From Pyrinomonadaceae bacterium (GTDB taxonomy: Bacteria; Acidobacteriota; Blastocatellia; Pyrinomonadales; Pyrinomonadaceae), in assembly GCA_019186825.1 (NCBI GenBank), contig JABARP010000005.1, positions 56,240 to 120,239 on the forward strand: a stretch of 64,000 nucleotides of DNA. Direction: 5' to 3'. Positions 16,898-25,308 of the stretch are shown here, piece by piece (positions within the stretch are counted from its first letter, which is position 1; every line of letters begins with the position of its first letter). The position numbers and the translations under genes are program-made. A model generated the notes under the pieces. The model was not told the DNA's origin. It made no database searches and saw only the letters and a program-made list of their open reading frames with translations.

Positions 16898-17887
16898 TTA
16901 ATTGGTCCTTATCTCAAAGTCCTTGAAGGCAACCGGGATCGCATCGCCGGCATAGATACCAACGACGCCGCCCGGATAGCCAAACTCATTCTTGATAGAA
17001 TCAACAAGCTGGCCGTTAATGTAGAGATCGACCTTCCCGGTGTCGGGATGATCGCGGATCTCGAGCTTATTCTCAGCGCTCCCCGAGTTTATCGCAGTGT
17101 TCTTTGTCCAATCGGTCACGTCCAATTCTTGGCTCGAATCGTGACGAGCGATCCGATAGCGTTGCTTCATCGAATCGATCAGGAGGACGTAATCTTGTCG
17201 AAGTGCCCTGTCGGGATCGCTGTGGAAGATCAGACCGTAGCCGGTACGGGCTGCCTTTGAATTCACATTTCGGACGGTGATCGAAACGTCCGCATTAGTG
17301 GACTTTAGGTCTTCGGCACCGGTAATAACATAATAGTGGTCTGCATCTTTCGACGATACGATAAGTTCGCCGCCCTCGAATTTCGTCGAGCCATAGACCG
17401 ATGCCGGACGCACCCAAAGCGAGAGGTCCAACGAATCAACGTTGGTCCGGCTGGAAGGCGAAGTTGTTGTCGGCGTCGTCGTCGAATTTTTCCTTGGTGT
17501 CGGTGATGCCCACGTCGGTGTAGAGCTATTCGAATTTGCGAGCTGGTTCTGCTGTTCCTGATAGCCGATATAGAACAGGCCGGCAGCACCGCCACCGCAT
17601 GCTAGGAGAATAAGCCCAAGTATAAGCAATACCCAGATCCAAGCCTTTGACGACTTCTTGGGTGGCTGCATCGAATATGCCTGCTGAGGCTGCTGCCAAC
17701 CGCCCTGCGGTGAATCGGCCTGTTGAAAGGTCTGCGGCGGAACGGGCTGTTGCGTGATCGGAACATTCATCGCGACAGTCGGCGGCGGAGCAGCACTCGC
17801 CATCTGTTGGAGTACAGTTCCATCCTCGAGGCAAAAGTTCAGGTTGTCGTCAGTGTATGTTTTTTGGCATTTGGGGCAGATCTTCAT
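16898..17887 (-). CDS. Zinc-ribbon, single-pass membrane protein with lectin-like outer domain
   Basis: A 329-residue protein in four parts: an N-terminal zinc-ribbon tag (Cys-Pro-Lys-Cys, Asn-Phe-Cys-Leu-Glu-Asp-Gly), a Pro/Gln-rich linker, one membrane helix (about 83-105), then a Ser/Thr/Pro-rich stalk and a C-terminal domain of about 180 residues. That domain looks like a concanavalin-type beta sandwich (Gly-Leu-Ile-Phe-His-Ser; Val-Asp-Leu-Tyr-Ile-Asn-Gly-Gln-Leu-Val-Asp; Gly-Val-Val-Gly-Ile-Tyr-Ala-Gly), the DUF1080/LamG style. It could bind glycan outside the cell, but that is a guess. It abuts the DUF4190-like gene. Confidence 0.7.
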   Translation of the reverse strand: MKICPKCQKTYTDDNLNFCLEDGTVLQQMASAAPPPTVAMNVPITQQPVPPQTFQQADSPQGGWQQPQQAYSMQPPKKSSKAWIWVLLILGLILLACGGGAAGLFYIGYQEQQNQLANSNSSTPTWASPTPRKNSTTTPTTTSPSSRTNVDSLDLSLWVRPASVYGSTKFEGGELIVSSKDADHYYVITGAEDLKSTNADVSITVRNVNSKAARTGYGLIFHSDPDRALRQDYVLLIDSMKQRYRIARHDSSQELDVTDWTKNTAINSGSAENKLEIRDHPDTGKVDLYINGQLVDSIKNEFGYPGGVVGIYAGDAIPVAFKDFEIRTN

Positions 17888-17980
17888 AGTGTCTTCGCCT
17901 CAAGTCTCTTGGGTCAATTTGCGAAAAAATCTAAGACATTATACCCATAGAACACTAAAAGCGCGACTTGTACACACCAT

Positions 17981-19591
17981 TTAGCCAAGAGTTAGGCCGC
18001 ATCGCCCACAAAACTTTATATGCGCCGGAAACACGCTGCCGCAGCGACGGCAAACCCTTTCTGCCTGAGGCGGCAGCGAGCTGTGCGGCATCGTAGCAAA
18101 GCCGACGACCCGCTGAGCAGTTGTATCTCCGCTGTACCCACACTTGCCGCAGAACTTTGAATCGATAGGCCGCGGCGTTCGGCAACGTGGGCACGGGCGC
18201 ATTCCCGGCCCCTCCGCCGGGACGATCATCGTGAAAGAAGCTCCACCGCATCTGCCGCAGAATCGTACACCTTCGGCATATCGAGCTCCGCAAGCGTTAC
18301 ATCCGACGATACCGGGCAAAAGGCTGGACTGCGGCGAGCTTCCGGCGCTTGATCCTTGTGACGGTGACGGCTGGCTTCCCTCGGCCGAAAAGTGCCGAAG
18401 CTGAGCCTGTATCACCTGTTCGTTCGCACCTTCGCGGATCTCGATAACACGCTCGTCATCCTTTTCGCCCGCCTTTGAAACGCGCAGGATGTGGCGTCCG
18501 GGTGGAATATCCGTAAGCACAACGCGGCCGGAACTCCCGACGCTCGCCCGCCGCTCGTCATCAACATAGACCTCGGCATTTATCGGCCCAAGGATGATGA
18601 GTTTCGGCCCACCGCGTTGATTCTCACTAACGTCCGAGGCAGCACTCTCAAGTGAATCGATCCATTCTGAAACTGAAGCAGGGCGATCCTCCGCCTTCGT
18701 CTTTAGCGAACGCATAATGACGCGTTCGACATCGCTCGGGACATCCGTTCGTATTGTGGAAAGCAGCGGCGGCTCGTGCATTATTTTCTGCATCACGAGC
18801 TGCATCATTTCACCCGAGAACGGTGTCTTTCCGCCAAGCATCAGATACGCGATCGTCCCCAATGCGTAGAGATCGGCACGTTTATCCACGCCGACCTCAG
18901 GCTGCATCTGCTCGGGCGACATAAACTCCGGCGTCCCTATGATGCCCCGGGACGACGGTGTCGCACTTGACGTAGAATCCGTAAACGTCGCGCTAACGAT
19001 CTTCGCAAGTCCGAAATCACCGACCTTTACAAAACCGTCGCCTGAGCGACCGGTTTGCATAATGAAGATATTCGCCGGTTTTAGATCGCGATGCAGGATT
19101 CCAAGCGAGTGTGCGGCCTCAACACCATCTGAGATCTGCCGTAGCAGGCTGACCGCACGCTTTATCGGGAGCGTTCCTTCTCGACGGAGCAGCTTGTGTA
19201 GCGTCTCACCCTCGACATACTCCATCACGAGGTAGAACACGCCATCCGCCGTCTCGCCAAAATCCGTAACGCTGACAGTATTCGGATGCTGAATGGAAGC
19301 CGCGGCCTGCGCCTCACGGTTAAAGCGCGCGATGGCCTCGCCTTCCGCCATATCTTCGCTGTTCAGGACATCCTGCCGGACCGTTTTGACGGCAACGCGG
19401 CGGGCCTCGAACTTCGTATCGTTAGCGAGATAAACCTGCCCCATCGCACCTCTGCCGAGGCGGCTCTTCAATAGGTAGCGGTCCGCGAGCAAAGGCGTTC
19501 CGGGCAAGGTCTGCCGCAACGCGGATTCATCCGCAGGACAGACCGGCACCTCGTCCGGATAACACACCTCGCATTTTGGACATTCACGCAT
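17981..19591 (-). CDS. Ser/Thr protein kinase with PEGA domain and several zinc ribbons
   Basis: A 536-residue protein. The order is a short Cys-rich tag (Cys-Pro-Lys-Cys, Val-Cys-Pro), a Hanks-type kinase domain at about 38-310 (Gly-Arg-Gly-Ala-Met-Gly-Gln-Val, Ala-Val-Lys, His-Arg-Asp-Leu-Lys-Pro-Ala-Asn, Asp-Phe-Gly-Leu, Met-Ser-Pro-Glu-Gln), a PEGA-like domain (about 328-395: Val-Tyr-Val-Asp-Asp-Glu, Ile-Pro-Pro-Gly-Arg-His), a Ser-rich linker and three C-terminal zinc ribbons of the form Cys-x2-Cys...Phe-Cys-Gly-x-Cys-Gly. No membrane helix is seen. All kinase residues look functional. The ribbons probably mediate protein or nucleic-acid contacts. It is followed after 93 bases by the two zinc-ribbon membrane protein genes. 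Confidence 0.92.
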   Translation of the reverse strand: MRECPKCEVCYPDEVPVCPADESALRQTLPGTPLLADRYLLKSRLGRGAMGQVYLANDTKFEARRVAVKTVRQDVLNSEDMAEGEAIARFNREAQAAASIQHPNTVSVTDFGETADGVFYLVMEYVEGETLHKLLRREGTLPIKRAVSLLRQISDGVEAAHSLGILHRDLKPANIFIMQTGRSGDGFVKVGDFGLAKIVSATFTDSTSSATPSSRGIIGTPEFMSPEQMQPEVGVDKRADLYALGTIAYLMLGGKTPFSGEMMQLVMQKIMHEPPLLSTIRTDVPSDVERVIMRSLKTKAEDRPASVSEWIDSLESAASDVSENQRGGPKLIILGPINAEVYVDDERRASVGSSGRVVLTDIPPGRHILRVSKAGEKDDERVIEIREGANEQVIQAQLRHFSAEGSQPSPSQGSSAGSSPQSSLLPGIVGCNACGARYAEGVRFCGRCGGASFTMIVPAEGPGMRPCPRCRTPRPIDSKFCGKCGYSGDTTAQRVVGFATMPHSSLPPQAERVCRRCGSVFPAHIKFCGRCGLTLG

Positions 19592-19667
19592 AACCTATGT
19601 GATTTTGCAGCTTTTTGGCACTTTTCTCAAAATATGAGAACGATTTTGCAAGCTGCGTTTGCACACT

Positions 19668-19696
19668 TTGTTCTAAAAGAACCGATTTGCTATAAT
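19668..19696 (+). promoter_or_regulatory. Promoter of tRNA-Lys
   Basis: TTGTTC (19668-19673) and a perfect TATAAT (19691-19696) are separated by 17 bases, and the tRNA begins 15 bases downstream. This is a standard sigma-70-type arrangement. Confidence 0.75.
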
Positions 19697-19711
19697 CCGT
19701 TTTTGCTTTTT

Positions 19712-19787
19712 GGGTCGATAGCTCAGTTGGTAGAGCAGCGGACTCTTAATCCGCGGGTCACAGGTTCGATCCCTGTTCGGCCTACCA
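19712..19787 (+). tRNA. tRNA-Lys (anticodon CTT)
   Basis: A 76-base tRNA with encoded CCA. The acceptor stem starts GGGTCGA and closes with TCGGCCT plus discriminator A. The D arm AGCTCAGTTGGTAGAGC, the anticodon stem GCGGA/TCCGC with loop CTCTTAA, and the T arm with GGTTCGATCC are all in place. The loop gives anticodon CTT, hence lysine AAG. It stands alone between divergent minus-strand genes, with its own promoter and terminator. Confidence 0.97.
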
Positions 19788-19795
19788 AAAAACGG

Positions 19796-19832
19796 AAAGG
19801 CTGTCCGGAAACTTCCGACAGCCTTTTTATTT
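19796..19832 (+). terminator. Intrinsic terminator of tRNA-Lys
   Basis: An 11-bp stem (GGCTGTC with one bulged C, GGAA; closing TTCCGACAGCC) with a small loop is followed by TTTTTATTTT. It starts within 10 bases of the tRNA end. Confidence 0.85.
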
Positions 19833-20004
19833 TCTAAACAAACCGCCGCTTATGTCCGTCGGCCGCACGTCAGGAATGGCTTAGGGTCTCCAGCAGTTCG
19901 GCACTCTTTGTGGTTCTCGGGCTTCCCTTCGCGGCCTCTCTGCCTGCTGCAAAACCAAGGCCATCACCTCCATTTAGCAGTTTCTTACATCATCCAACAG
20001 GTTG

Positions 20005-21543
20005 CTACACCTGATCGCGGAGCCTGAGTACTTCTTCTCGAAGCAGAGGATTTTGTTGAAAGCTTGCGGTCTCGCCCTTCGCTCGCGTTGCGCGCTGGAT
20101 GTGCCAATAGCTAAGTCCGAGTTTACCGACCGCTCGAAGGTATCGCGTACGAGCAGTGAATTTCCCCTCAAATATACCCTTTACGACCCAGCCAAAACCG
20201 CGAAACGCAGATGTCGCGATCTGTTCAAGTTCCGGCGAAATAAGGCCGCGCGCGACGTCGATCGCAAGCATCTCCTTAAGGATCTTGCCCTGCCGCCGCA
20301 TAATGTAAAGTGAGAAGCCCACGAAGATCAGGAAGAACGGGATCTCGCCGACGAAGTAGCCGAGCAGGAATCCTTCTGTTCCGCCGATCACCGCCATTCC
20401 GTTCCATATTGCGTGTAGCAAAACCGCCGCCATATATCCAACGACGGGCATAATGACCCGCACTGCCTTGTTGTGCGACTCGCGTGCGATGCCGCATCCG
20501 ATACCGGTCATCGAGGTGAAGGTTGCATGTGCAAAAGGCGACATAATTCCACGCAAGACGAAGAGCAGCATTAGGCCGCCGAAACCTCCGCCGAGAATTC
20601 CGCGTCCGTAATAAAGCACGTTCTCAACGGTCGCAAACCCGAGTGCTATGACGCTTGCGAAGACGATCCCATCGAGAATGTCATCAAAATACTTGCGGAA
20701 GAAGATCAGCAGAATTAGAAGACCGATGCCCTTTGAGCCCTCCTCAAATATCGGAGCAGACATCACCGCTCCCGCTGCCTGCCCGACATCCGGCGAAACG
20801 GCGATACCAACGGCGATGCCGAAAACTGTATTGATGACGAACGACACAACTACCGCGACAAGCGCCCCCCAGGCAAAAGCGAGTGCGAGCAGCCATGCGG
20901 GTTCTGGATCGTATCTGTCGAGCCAGAGCACGGGCATCAGGTAGACCATTGCCGGGACGAATGCCACGACCGCCGCGATCACAGCCGCCACCGGGCCGAC
21001 GCTTAGAAGCATTATCGCTACGACGATCAACGCGAGAAATACAAGAGCAAACAGCGTGACGGCGATCCCGATGTACTTCTTAGTCGAACTCGGCTCCGGC
21101 TTGACCGCCGCCGGAGAACCAAGCCCAAAATTGCTTAAAGAAGCCTGTATACTTTGCGGCCCCTCGACCCTTTGATTGAACGCATCAACCTGCAGCTCAC
21201 GGAATTCCTCGCGCGGGATCGTCGGCACCGAATCACCCGGAAGCGACGCAAACGCAGTGATCCCATTTCGGCCGAACTGGATCTTGTCACCGTTCGACAA
21301 ACGCGTTGGTGCAGAGATCCGCTCGCCGTTCACATATGTGCCGTTAGTGCTCTGATTGTCGGTAATGTAGAAACCGTCGTATCGGCTTTCAATGAATGCG
21401 TGCTGCCTCGATGCGGCATGTTCAGTCAGCGGGTTGAACCTTATCGTGCACGAATCGGCTCGGCCCACTGAAAGAAATCCGTTCTCGAGCTCAAAGACCT
21501 GGCCCGCGAGCGATCCGTCGTTGATCGTTATTCTAAGCTTCAT
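20005..21543 (-). CDS. FHA domain fused to PrsW-family intramembrane protease
   Basis: A 512-residue protein. Residues 1-95 form an FHA domain (Val-Gly-Arg-Ala, Ser-Arg-Gln-His, Gln-Ser-Thr-Asn-Gly-Thr). After a linker come about eight membrane helices with PrsW hallmarks: Phe-Glu-Glu-Gly-Ser-Lys-Gly, Ala-Thr-Val-Glu-Asn, Phe-Ala-His-Ala-Thr and Leu-Leu-His-Ala-Ile-Trp-Asn, which supply the glutamate and histidine residues thought to form the active site. A cytoplasmic tail of about 95 residues ends the protein. PrsW proteases perform site-1 cleavage of anti-sigma factors in Bacillus; the substrate here is unknown. The FHA domain implies control by a Ser/Thr kinase, and two kinase genes lie just downstream on the same strand. 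Confidence 0.88.
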   Translation of the reverse strand: MKLRITINDGSLAGQVFELENGFLSVGRADSCTIRFNPLTEHAASRQHAFIESRYDGFYITDNQSTNGTYVNGERISAPTRLSNGDKIQFGRNGITAFASLPGDSVPTIPREEFRELQVDAFNQRVEGPQSIQASLSNFGLGSPAAVKPEPSSTKKYIGIAVTLFALVFLALIVVAIMLLSVGPVAAVIAAVVAFVPAMVYLMPVLWLDRYDPEPAWLLALAFAWGALVAVVVSFVINTVFGIAVGIAVSPDVGQAAGAVMSAPIFEEGSKGIGLLILLIFFRKYFDDILDGIVFASVIALGFATVENVLYYGRGILGGGFGGLMLLFVLRGIMSPFAHATFTSMTGIGCGIARESHNKAVRVIMPVVGYMAAVLLHAIWNGMAVIGGTEGFLLGYFVGEIPFFLIFVGFSLYIMRRQGKILKEMLAIDVARGLISPELEQIATSAFRGFGWVVKGIFEGKFTARTRYLRAVGKLGLSYWHIQRATRAKGETASFQQNPLLREEVLRLRDQV

Positions 21544-21754
21544 ATCTTGAGCGTGTGTGCGGATCCAACTCGCCAGTTGGAACCGCAGCCTTTTAGCCTA
21601 TTGTGCGAAGCTTCGATCCCTGGATCCGTCTCGTCTTTTTGGTACTAGTAGTTAAGAATGCGGGTAAATTCTAGCACACAAAAGAAAAGGAACAAGCCTC
21701 CATAGTAGATAGCTTGCTCCTCGTCTTCCCGGAAAGTCTGGTAAAGCTCCTCGA
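21544..21754. other. Intergenic region with upstream sequence of the FHA-PrsW gene
   Basis: This gap holds a likely terminator for the HARE-HTH gene (see 21680-21720) and, on the minus strand, whatever promoter serves the FHA-PrsW gene. I saw no clear -10/-35 pair and no small gene. Confidence 0.4.
21680..21720 (-). terminator. Intrinsic terminator after the HARE-HTH gene
   Basis: Read on the minus strand, GGAGCAAGC and GCTTGTTCC form a 9-bp stem with one wobble pair, followed by TTTTCTTTT. It lies about 35 bases after the stop codon at 21755. Confidence 0.75.
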
Positions 21755-22369
21755 TCAGCTGCCCGTGTGGACCGCTTCCCGCATTATCAGGTCAAAAGTG
21801 CCCGGATCGACCTTGCGGAATCTCCTGTTTCGGTTAAGCGAAACGGCGATCGAGATCGTCGGGTTATTTCCTTTGAACTTCATCCCGCCGGAGATAAGCA
21901 TGTTGTAAAGTTCGTTCACGTGGAGCGGACGTCCGGCCTCGCGAAGGATAAGCGTGCAAGCCTGTGTGATGGTCCGGTCGGAAAATCGGTTTGTTAGCGG
22001 TTCGATATTCTGCGATATCGACGGAACCGCGCGGTGATGGCTTATATAAGAAACGGTCGAAGCACGAGCCTCTCTGTTTGGTTCGGTCCGGTAAGTTTCG
22101 CCCGCCTGTGCAGACACAGAGCCGTTCTCATCCGAGATCTGGATGTTACGGCCAAGAAGACGGCCACGCGAGCCGCTACGCATCGTAACGAGCAAACTGT
22201 CGATCGCCTGCTCAGTTTGCGCAGCGCTATTTTCTAAAGCAGTTATTTCTTGTCTAAGCACTTCAACTTCGCCCTCGGCCTCACGAAGCCGGACCATCAG
22301 GCGATTTTGAGCGTTGCGGGTTTGACGCAAACTTTGTTCAAGTGTTGCTATAAGATTTTCGTCTAACAT
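21755..22369 (-). CDS. Coiled-coil protein with C-terminal HARE-HTH (winged-helix) domain
   Basis: A 204-residue protein. Residues about 1-62 are a heptad-patterned coiled coil rich in Glu, Gln, Arg and Leu. A polar linker follows. Residues about 130-198 match the HARE-HTH (HB1/ASXL/restriction endonuclease HTH) fold: Ala-Cys-Thr-Leu-Ile-Leu-Arg-Glu-Ala-Gly-Arg-Pro-Leu-His-Val-Asn-Glu-Leu, then Asn-Pro-Thr-Ile-Ser-Ile-Ala-Val-Ser-Leu and Arg-Phe-Arg-Lys-Val. The domain also occurs in RNA polymerase delta and some restriction enzymes. A DNA-binding or polymerase-associated dimer is plausible, but the target is unknown. It is a single gene with its own terminator. Confidence 0.75.
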   Translation of the reverse strand: MLDENLIATLEQSLRQTRNAQNRLMVRLREAEGEVEVLRQEITALENSAAQTEQAIDSLLVTMRSGSRGRLLGRNIQISDENGSVSAQAGETYRTEPNREARASTVSYISHHRAVPSISQNIEPLTNRFSDRTITQACTLILREAGRPLHVNELYNMLISGGMKFKGNNPTISIAVSLNRNRRFRKVDPGTFDLIMREAVHTGS

Positions 22370-22428
22370 ACTGAAAAAGCAGAGCTTAGCGTGTGTTAAG
22401 AGATCACTTTAGATTATGGCAAGTTGCC

Positions 22429-23448
22429 TTAGCTGCTACGCTGGATAACGAATTGGGGAATCTCTTCCAATGTTTGACGATACAAGGTTTTGCTTAAAAC
22501 ATCAAGCACTTTTTTTGCGGCCTCGGCATGTGCATAAGCGCGCTCTCGAATGCTATCGACGATCCCATGCAGATATAGCCGGTCGATTATCATCGCCCGC
22601 GAGAAGTCGTCATAAGCACCTGCGAGCATCATTTTCTCGAACTCGGGCCGGAGCTCTGGTTCGGTCTCGAGGAGTTTTATAAGGGGAAGGGTAAGTTTGC
22701 CTTCGAGCAGATCGACGCCTGCGGCTTTGCCAAGGCTTTCATCGTCGGCGGTAAGATCGAGAAGATCATCTGCAAGTTGGAAGGCGATGCCGAGGTCGAG
22801 TCCATACGACGCCATTACAGAGACTGTCGCTTTATCGACGCCGGCAAGCATCGCCCCGATCTCGCAGCAGGCGGAGAACAGATACGCGGTCTTACGCTTA
22901 AGAATGTCGAAATATTCCGCCTCCGTAATATCGAGCCGGCCTATCATCGTCATTTGAATGAGTTCGCCCTCGGTCATCTTTCGCGTTAAGCGTGTGAGGA
23001 CATCGAGAATCTCGAGCCGACGCTCGGCAAGAGACGTCTCGAACGCCGACATATAGAGCCAATCACCCATCAGCACTGATGTTTGATTGCCGAACCGCGC
23101 GTTAATACTCGGCCGTCCGCGACGCGTGTCAGCATTGTCGATGATGTCATCGTGGACAAGCGTTGCCGTGTGGAGCATCTCCATTACGGTCGCGAGCCGA
23201 ATGACATTCTCCGCATCACCCTCGCCGCCGCACGCGTAGTTCGTGAGGATGAGCAGAGCAGGCCGCACGCGTTTTCCGCCCGAAGCACGCAGGTAGTCGC
23301 TCAGGAAGTTGATCACGCGGATATTCGAGCGCGCCTGCTTCTCGAACTCGGCCTCGACAAGCTTCAACTCATCGCTTACGAGGTCGAAGACCTTTCGAGC
23401 CGAATTCTTCGAGATGACTTCCCTTTTCGCGTACCCGAACGTCTGCAT
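22429..23448 (-). CDS. Trans-polyprenyl diphosphate synthase (octaprenyl/heptaprenyl type)
   Basis: A 339-residue isoprenyl synthase. It shows Gly-Gly-Lys-Arg-Val-Arg-Pro, the first Asp-rich motif Val-His-Asp-Asp-Ile-Ile-Asp, and the second in Gln-Leu-Ala-Asp-Asp-Leu-Leu-Asp, which bind the Mg-diphosphates. It condenses isopentenyl diphosphate onto an allylic primer, probably to make the side chain of menaquinone or ubiquinone; chain length cannot be read from the sequence. It starts only 1 base after the yajQ stop, so the two genes are cotranscribed. Confidence 0.92.
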   Translation of the reverse strand: MQTFGYAKREVISKNSARKVFDLVSDELKLVEAEFEKQARSNIRVINFLSDYLRASGGKRVRPALLILTNYACGGEGDAENVIRLATVMEMLHTATLVHDDIIDNADTRRGRPSINARFGNQTSVLMGDWLYMSAFETSLAERRLEILDVLTRLTRKMTEGELIQMTMIGRLDITEAEYFDILKRKTAYLFSACCEIGAMLAGVDKATVSVMASYGLDLGIAFQLADDLLDLTADDESLGKAAGVDLLEGKLTLPLIKLLETEPELRPEFEKMMLAGAYDDFSRAMIIDRLYLHGIVDSIRERAYAHAEAAKKVLDVLSKTLYRQTLEEIPQFVIQRSS

Positions 23449-23449
23449 T

Positions 23450-23941
23450 TTAGCGGTAGTTGTCGAAGCTCATATCGATGCCGAAATCCTTGGCCTTAAG
23501 CCGTGCGATAACGTCCTGGAGCGTGTCGCGGTCCTTACCCGAAACACGAACGCTGTCGCCCTGGATCGAGGCCTGCACCTTCAGCTTCGCATCTTTAATG
23601 AACTTAACGATCTCTTTTGCCTTGTCGCCCGGTATCCCGGACTGGATCTTTACCGTCTGGCGTACGGTGCCGCCCGCCGCAGGCTCGACCTTTTGATAAT
23701 CGAGTGCCTTCAGCGAAACGCCGCGTTTTACAAGCTTCCCTTGGAGGATATCGTTCATATTACGCAGCTTCGTGTCGTCCTCGGCCGAGAGCACAAGGTC
23801 CTTGTTAACTAGCTCAACCGCGGCCTTGCTGCCCTTAAAATCGAACCGCTGCGAAACCTCTTTCGCCGTCTGATTGAGGGCATTGGTAACCTCTGCGTAA
23901 TCCGTCTTTGAGACGATGTCAAATGAATTCTCTTTTGCCAT
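23450..23941 (-). CDS. yajQ: YajQ-family nucleotide-binding protein
   Basis: A 163-residue protein matching the YajQ/DUF520 family over its full length: Ser-Phe-Asp-Ile-Val-Ser-Lys at the start, Arg-Phe-Asp-Phe-Lys-Gly-Ser-Lys, and Lys-Asp-Arg-Asp-Thr-Leu-Gln-Asp-Val-Ile near the end. Some members bind cyclic di-GMP and act with a regulator; others are linked to RNA or phage protein binding. The stop at 23450 almost touches the start of the polyprenyl synthase. Confidence 0.93.
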   Translation of the reverse strand: MAKENSFDIVSKTDYAEVTNALNQTAKEVSQRFDFKGSKAAVELVNKDLVLSAEDDTKLRNMNDILQGKLVKRGVSLKALDYQKVEPAAGGTVRQTVKIQSGIPGDKAKEIVKFIKDAKLKVQASIQGDSVRVSGKDRDTLQDVIARLKAKDFGIDMSFDNYR

Positions 23942-24058
23942 AAAGAAGATTCTGCCACGAATGCACGAATATGACGAACCTCACTCCGCTCTCTCGGTAA
24001 ACGTCTTTCTGTCTGAGATCTATGGCCGTGGGTTTTAGCAAGAACTGCCGGAAACTTT

Positions 24059-24877
24059 TCATCCATTAGCGAATTCGCGGCTCAAACTGACACGGAAAAG
24101 ATCAAGAAAATTCTTAGTGGTCTGCTCGACCAGTCTTCCGAATTCAACGTCGTAGAGCTCAGCCAGGAATTGAGCGGTATGGACGACCATCGCAGGCTCA
24201 TTACGTTTACCTCTATGCGGAACCGGCGTAAGATAAGGGCAATCGGTCTCGACCAGGAGCCGATCGAGAGGAACGACGCGAGCCGCATCACGCAGATTCT
24301 CCGCCTTTTTGAATGTCACATTACCGGCAAATGAGATATAAAAGCCGATCTCCATCAGAGCCTGTGCCATCTCGGGCGTTCCGCCGAAGCAATGCATCAC
24401 GCCGGGTGAGGGAGCACTTCCAGCCCATTCCGGGAACTCATCCTTTAGGATCTCGACCGTATCGTCATTGGCATCGCGGCTATGAACAATGATCGGAAGC
24501 CCCAGCGATCGGGCCGTTCTGATCTGCCGACGAAAAACCTCACGCTGCACATCGCGCGGGCTGTGATCGTAATGATAATCCAGCCCGATCCCGCCCCAAG
24601 CGAGCACCTTATCTAAATTTTTTGCGAGCTCGACCAAATGAGCCTCAGCAGCGTCATCGTAAGCTCGAGCATCATGCGGATGCACACCGACCGAAGCCCA
24701 CACATTTTCGTACTGTTCCGCAACCGCGACTGCCCTTCGAAAACCATCCGAATGCGGATCACCCGTCCCGACATTCAGCATCGCCGTCACGCCCGCTTCC
24801 CGTGCGCGCGCAACGACCGCATCGCGATCCACATCAAACAGCGGCCCGTCAATATGGCAATGGGAGTCGATCAGCAT
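24059..24877 (-). CDS. tatD: TatD-family metal-dependent hydrolase
   Basis: A 272-residue TIM-barrel hydrolase. Metal ligands are visible in Asp-Ser-His-Cys-His near the N-terminus, Ile-Gly-Leu-Asp-Tyr-His, Ile-Val-His-Ser-Arg-Asp, Met-His-Cys-Phe-Gly-Gly and Leu-Val-Glu-Thr-Asp-Cys-Pro-Tyr-Leu. TatD proteins are 3'-5' exonucleases acting on DNA or RNA ends and on D-aminoacyl-tRNA in some reports. The length is usual (about 255-265). It is followed after 117 bases by yajQ on the same strand. Confidence 0.93.
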   Translation of the reverse strand: MLIDSHCHIDGPLFDVDRDAVVARAREAGVTAMLNVGTGDPHSDGFRRAVAVAEQYENVWASVGVHPHDARAYDDAAEAHLVELAKNLDKVLAWGGIGLDYHYDHSPRDVQREVFRRQIRTARSLGLPIIVHSRDANDDTVEILKDEFPEWAGSAPSPGVMHCFGGTPEMAQALMEIGFYISFAGNVTFKKAENLRDAARVVPLDRLLVETDCPYLTPVPHRGKRNEPAMVVHTAQFLAELYDVEFGRLVEQTTKNFLDLFRVSLSREFANG

Positions 24878-24890
24878 ACCTGGACAAAGA

Positions 24891-25308
24891 CTAACCGAGT
24901 GAATCGCGGTGCAGATCGCTAAACTCGGACAATTTCAGCAGTTGTACCTTTGGAAAGTCGATGGAACTAAGCACTTCAAAGTGTTTGTCGTTTGAAACTA
25001 AGGCGTCTGCGTTTGCTGCTATCGCACAATCGACGAATTTATTGTCGGTTTCGTCAGCCAAGATCAAATTGAAAATGTAAAAAACTTCAATGTGCTCGGT
25101 ATACGGACTAATGACAAGAAAATTGGCCACGTTCTCGGCAATTTCCGGTGTTGTTTTCCTTTCAAGAACCTCGCGGTATTCGAGCAGTATCTCGTTTGAA
25201 ACACAGAGAATGAATCTACCCGAAATTACGCCGTCAAAAATCCAACGAAACGGCGACCTACGCCCGATACAAGCAATGAAAATGTTGGTGTCTTAGAACG
25301 ATCTTCAC
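24891..25308 (-). pseudogene. PIN-domain toxin (COG1569 type), broken by a one-base insertion at codon 6
   Basis: From GTG at 25308 the reading begins Met-Lys-Ile-Val-Leu, then one extra A (in the TT run 25293-25294 on the plus strand) shifts the frame. In the next frame the protein continues Asp-Thr-Asn-Ile-Phe-Ile-Ala-Cys-Ile-Gly-Arg-Arg-Ser-Pro-Phe-Arg and runs to the stop at 24891 with the expected Asp-Asn-Lys-Phe and Asn-Asp-Lys-His motifs. Without the insertion it would be 138 residues, the usual length of putative PIN toxins. The damage falls just before the first catalytic Asp, so only truncated products from internal starts (for example GTG 25130) could be made. The GTG overlaps the antitoxin stop (GTGA), the normal layout for such pairs. 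A sequencing error is possible. Confidence 0.85.
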
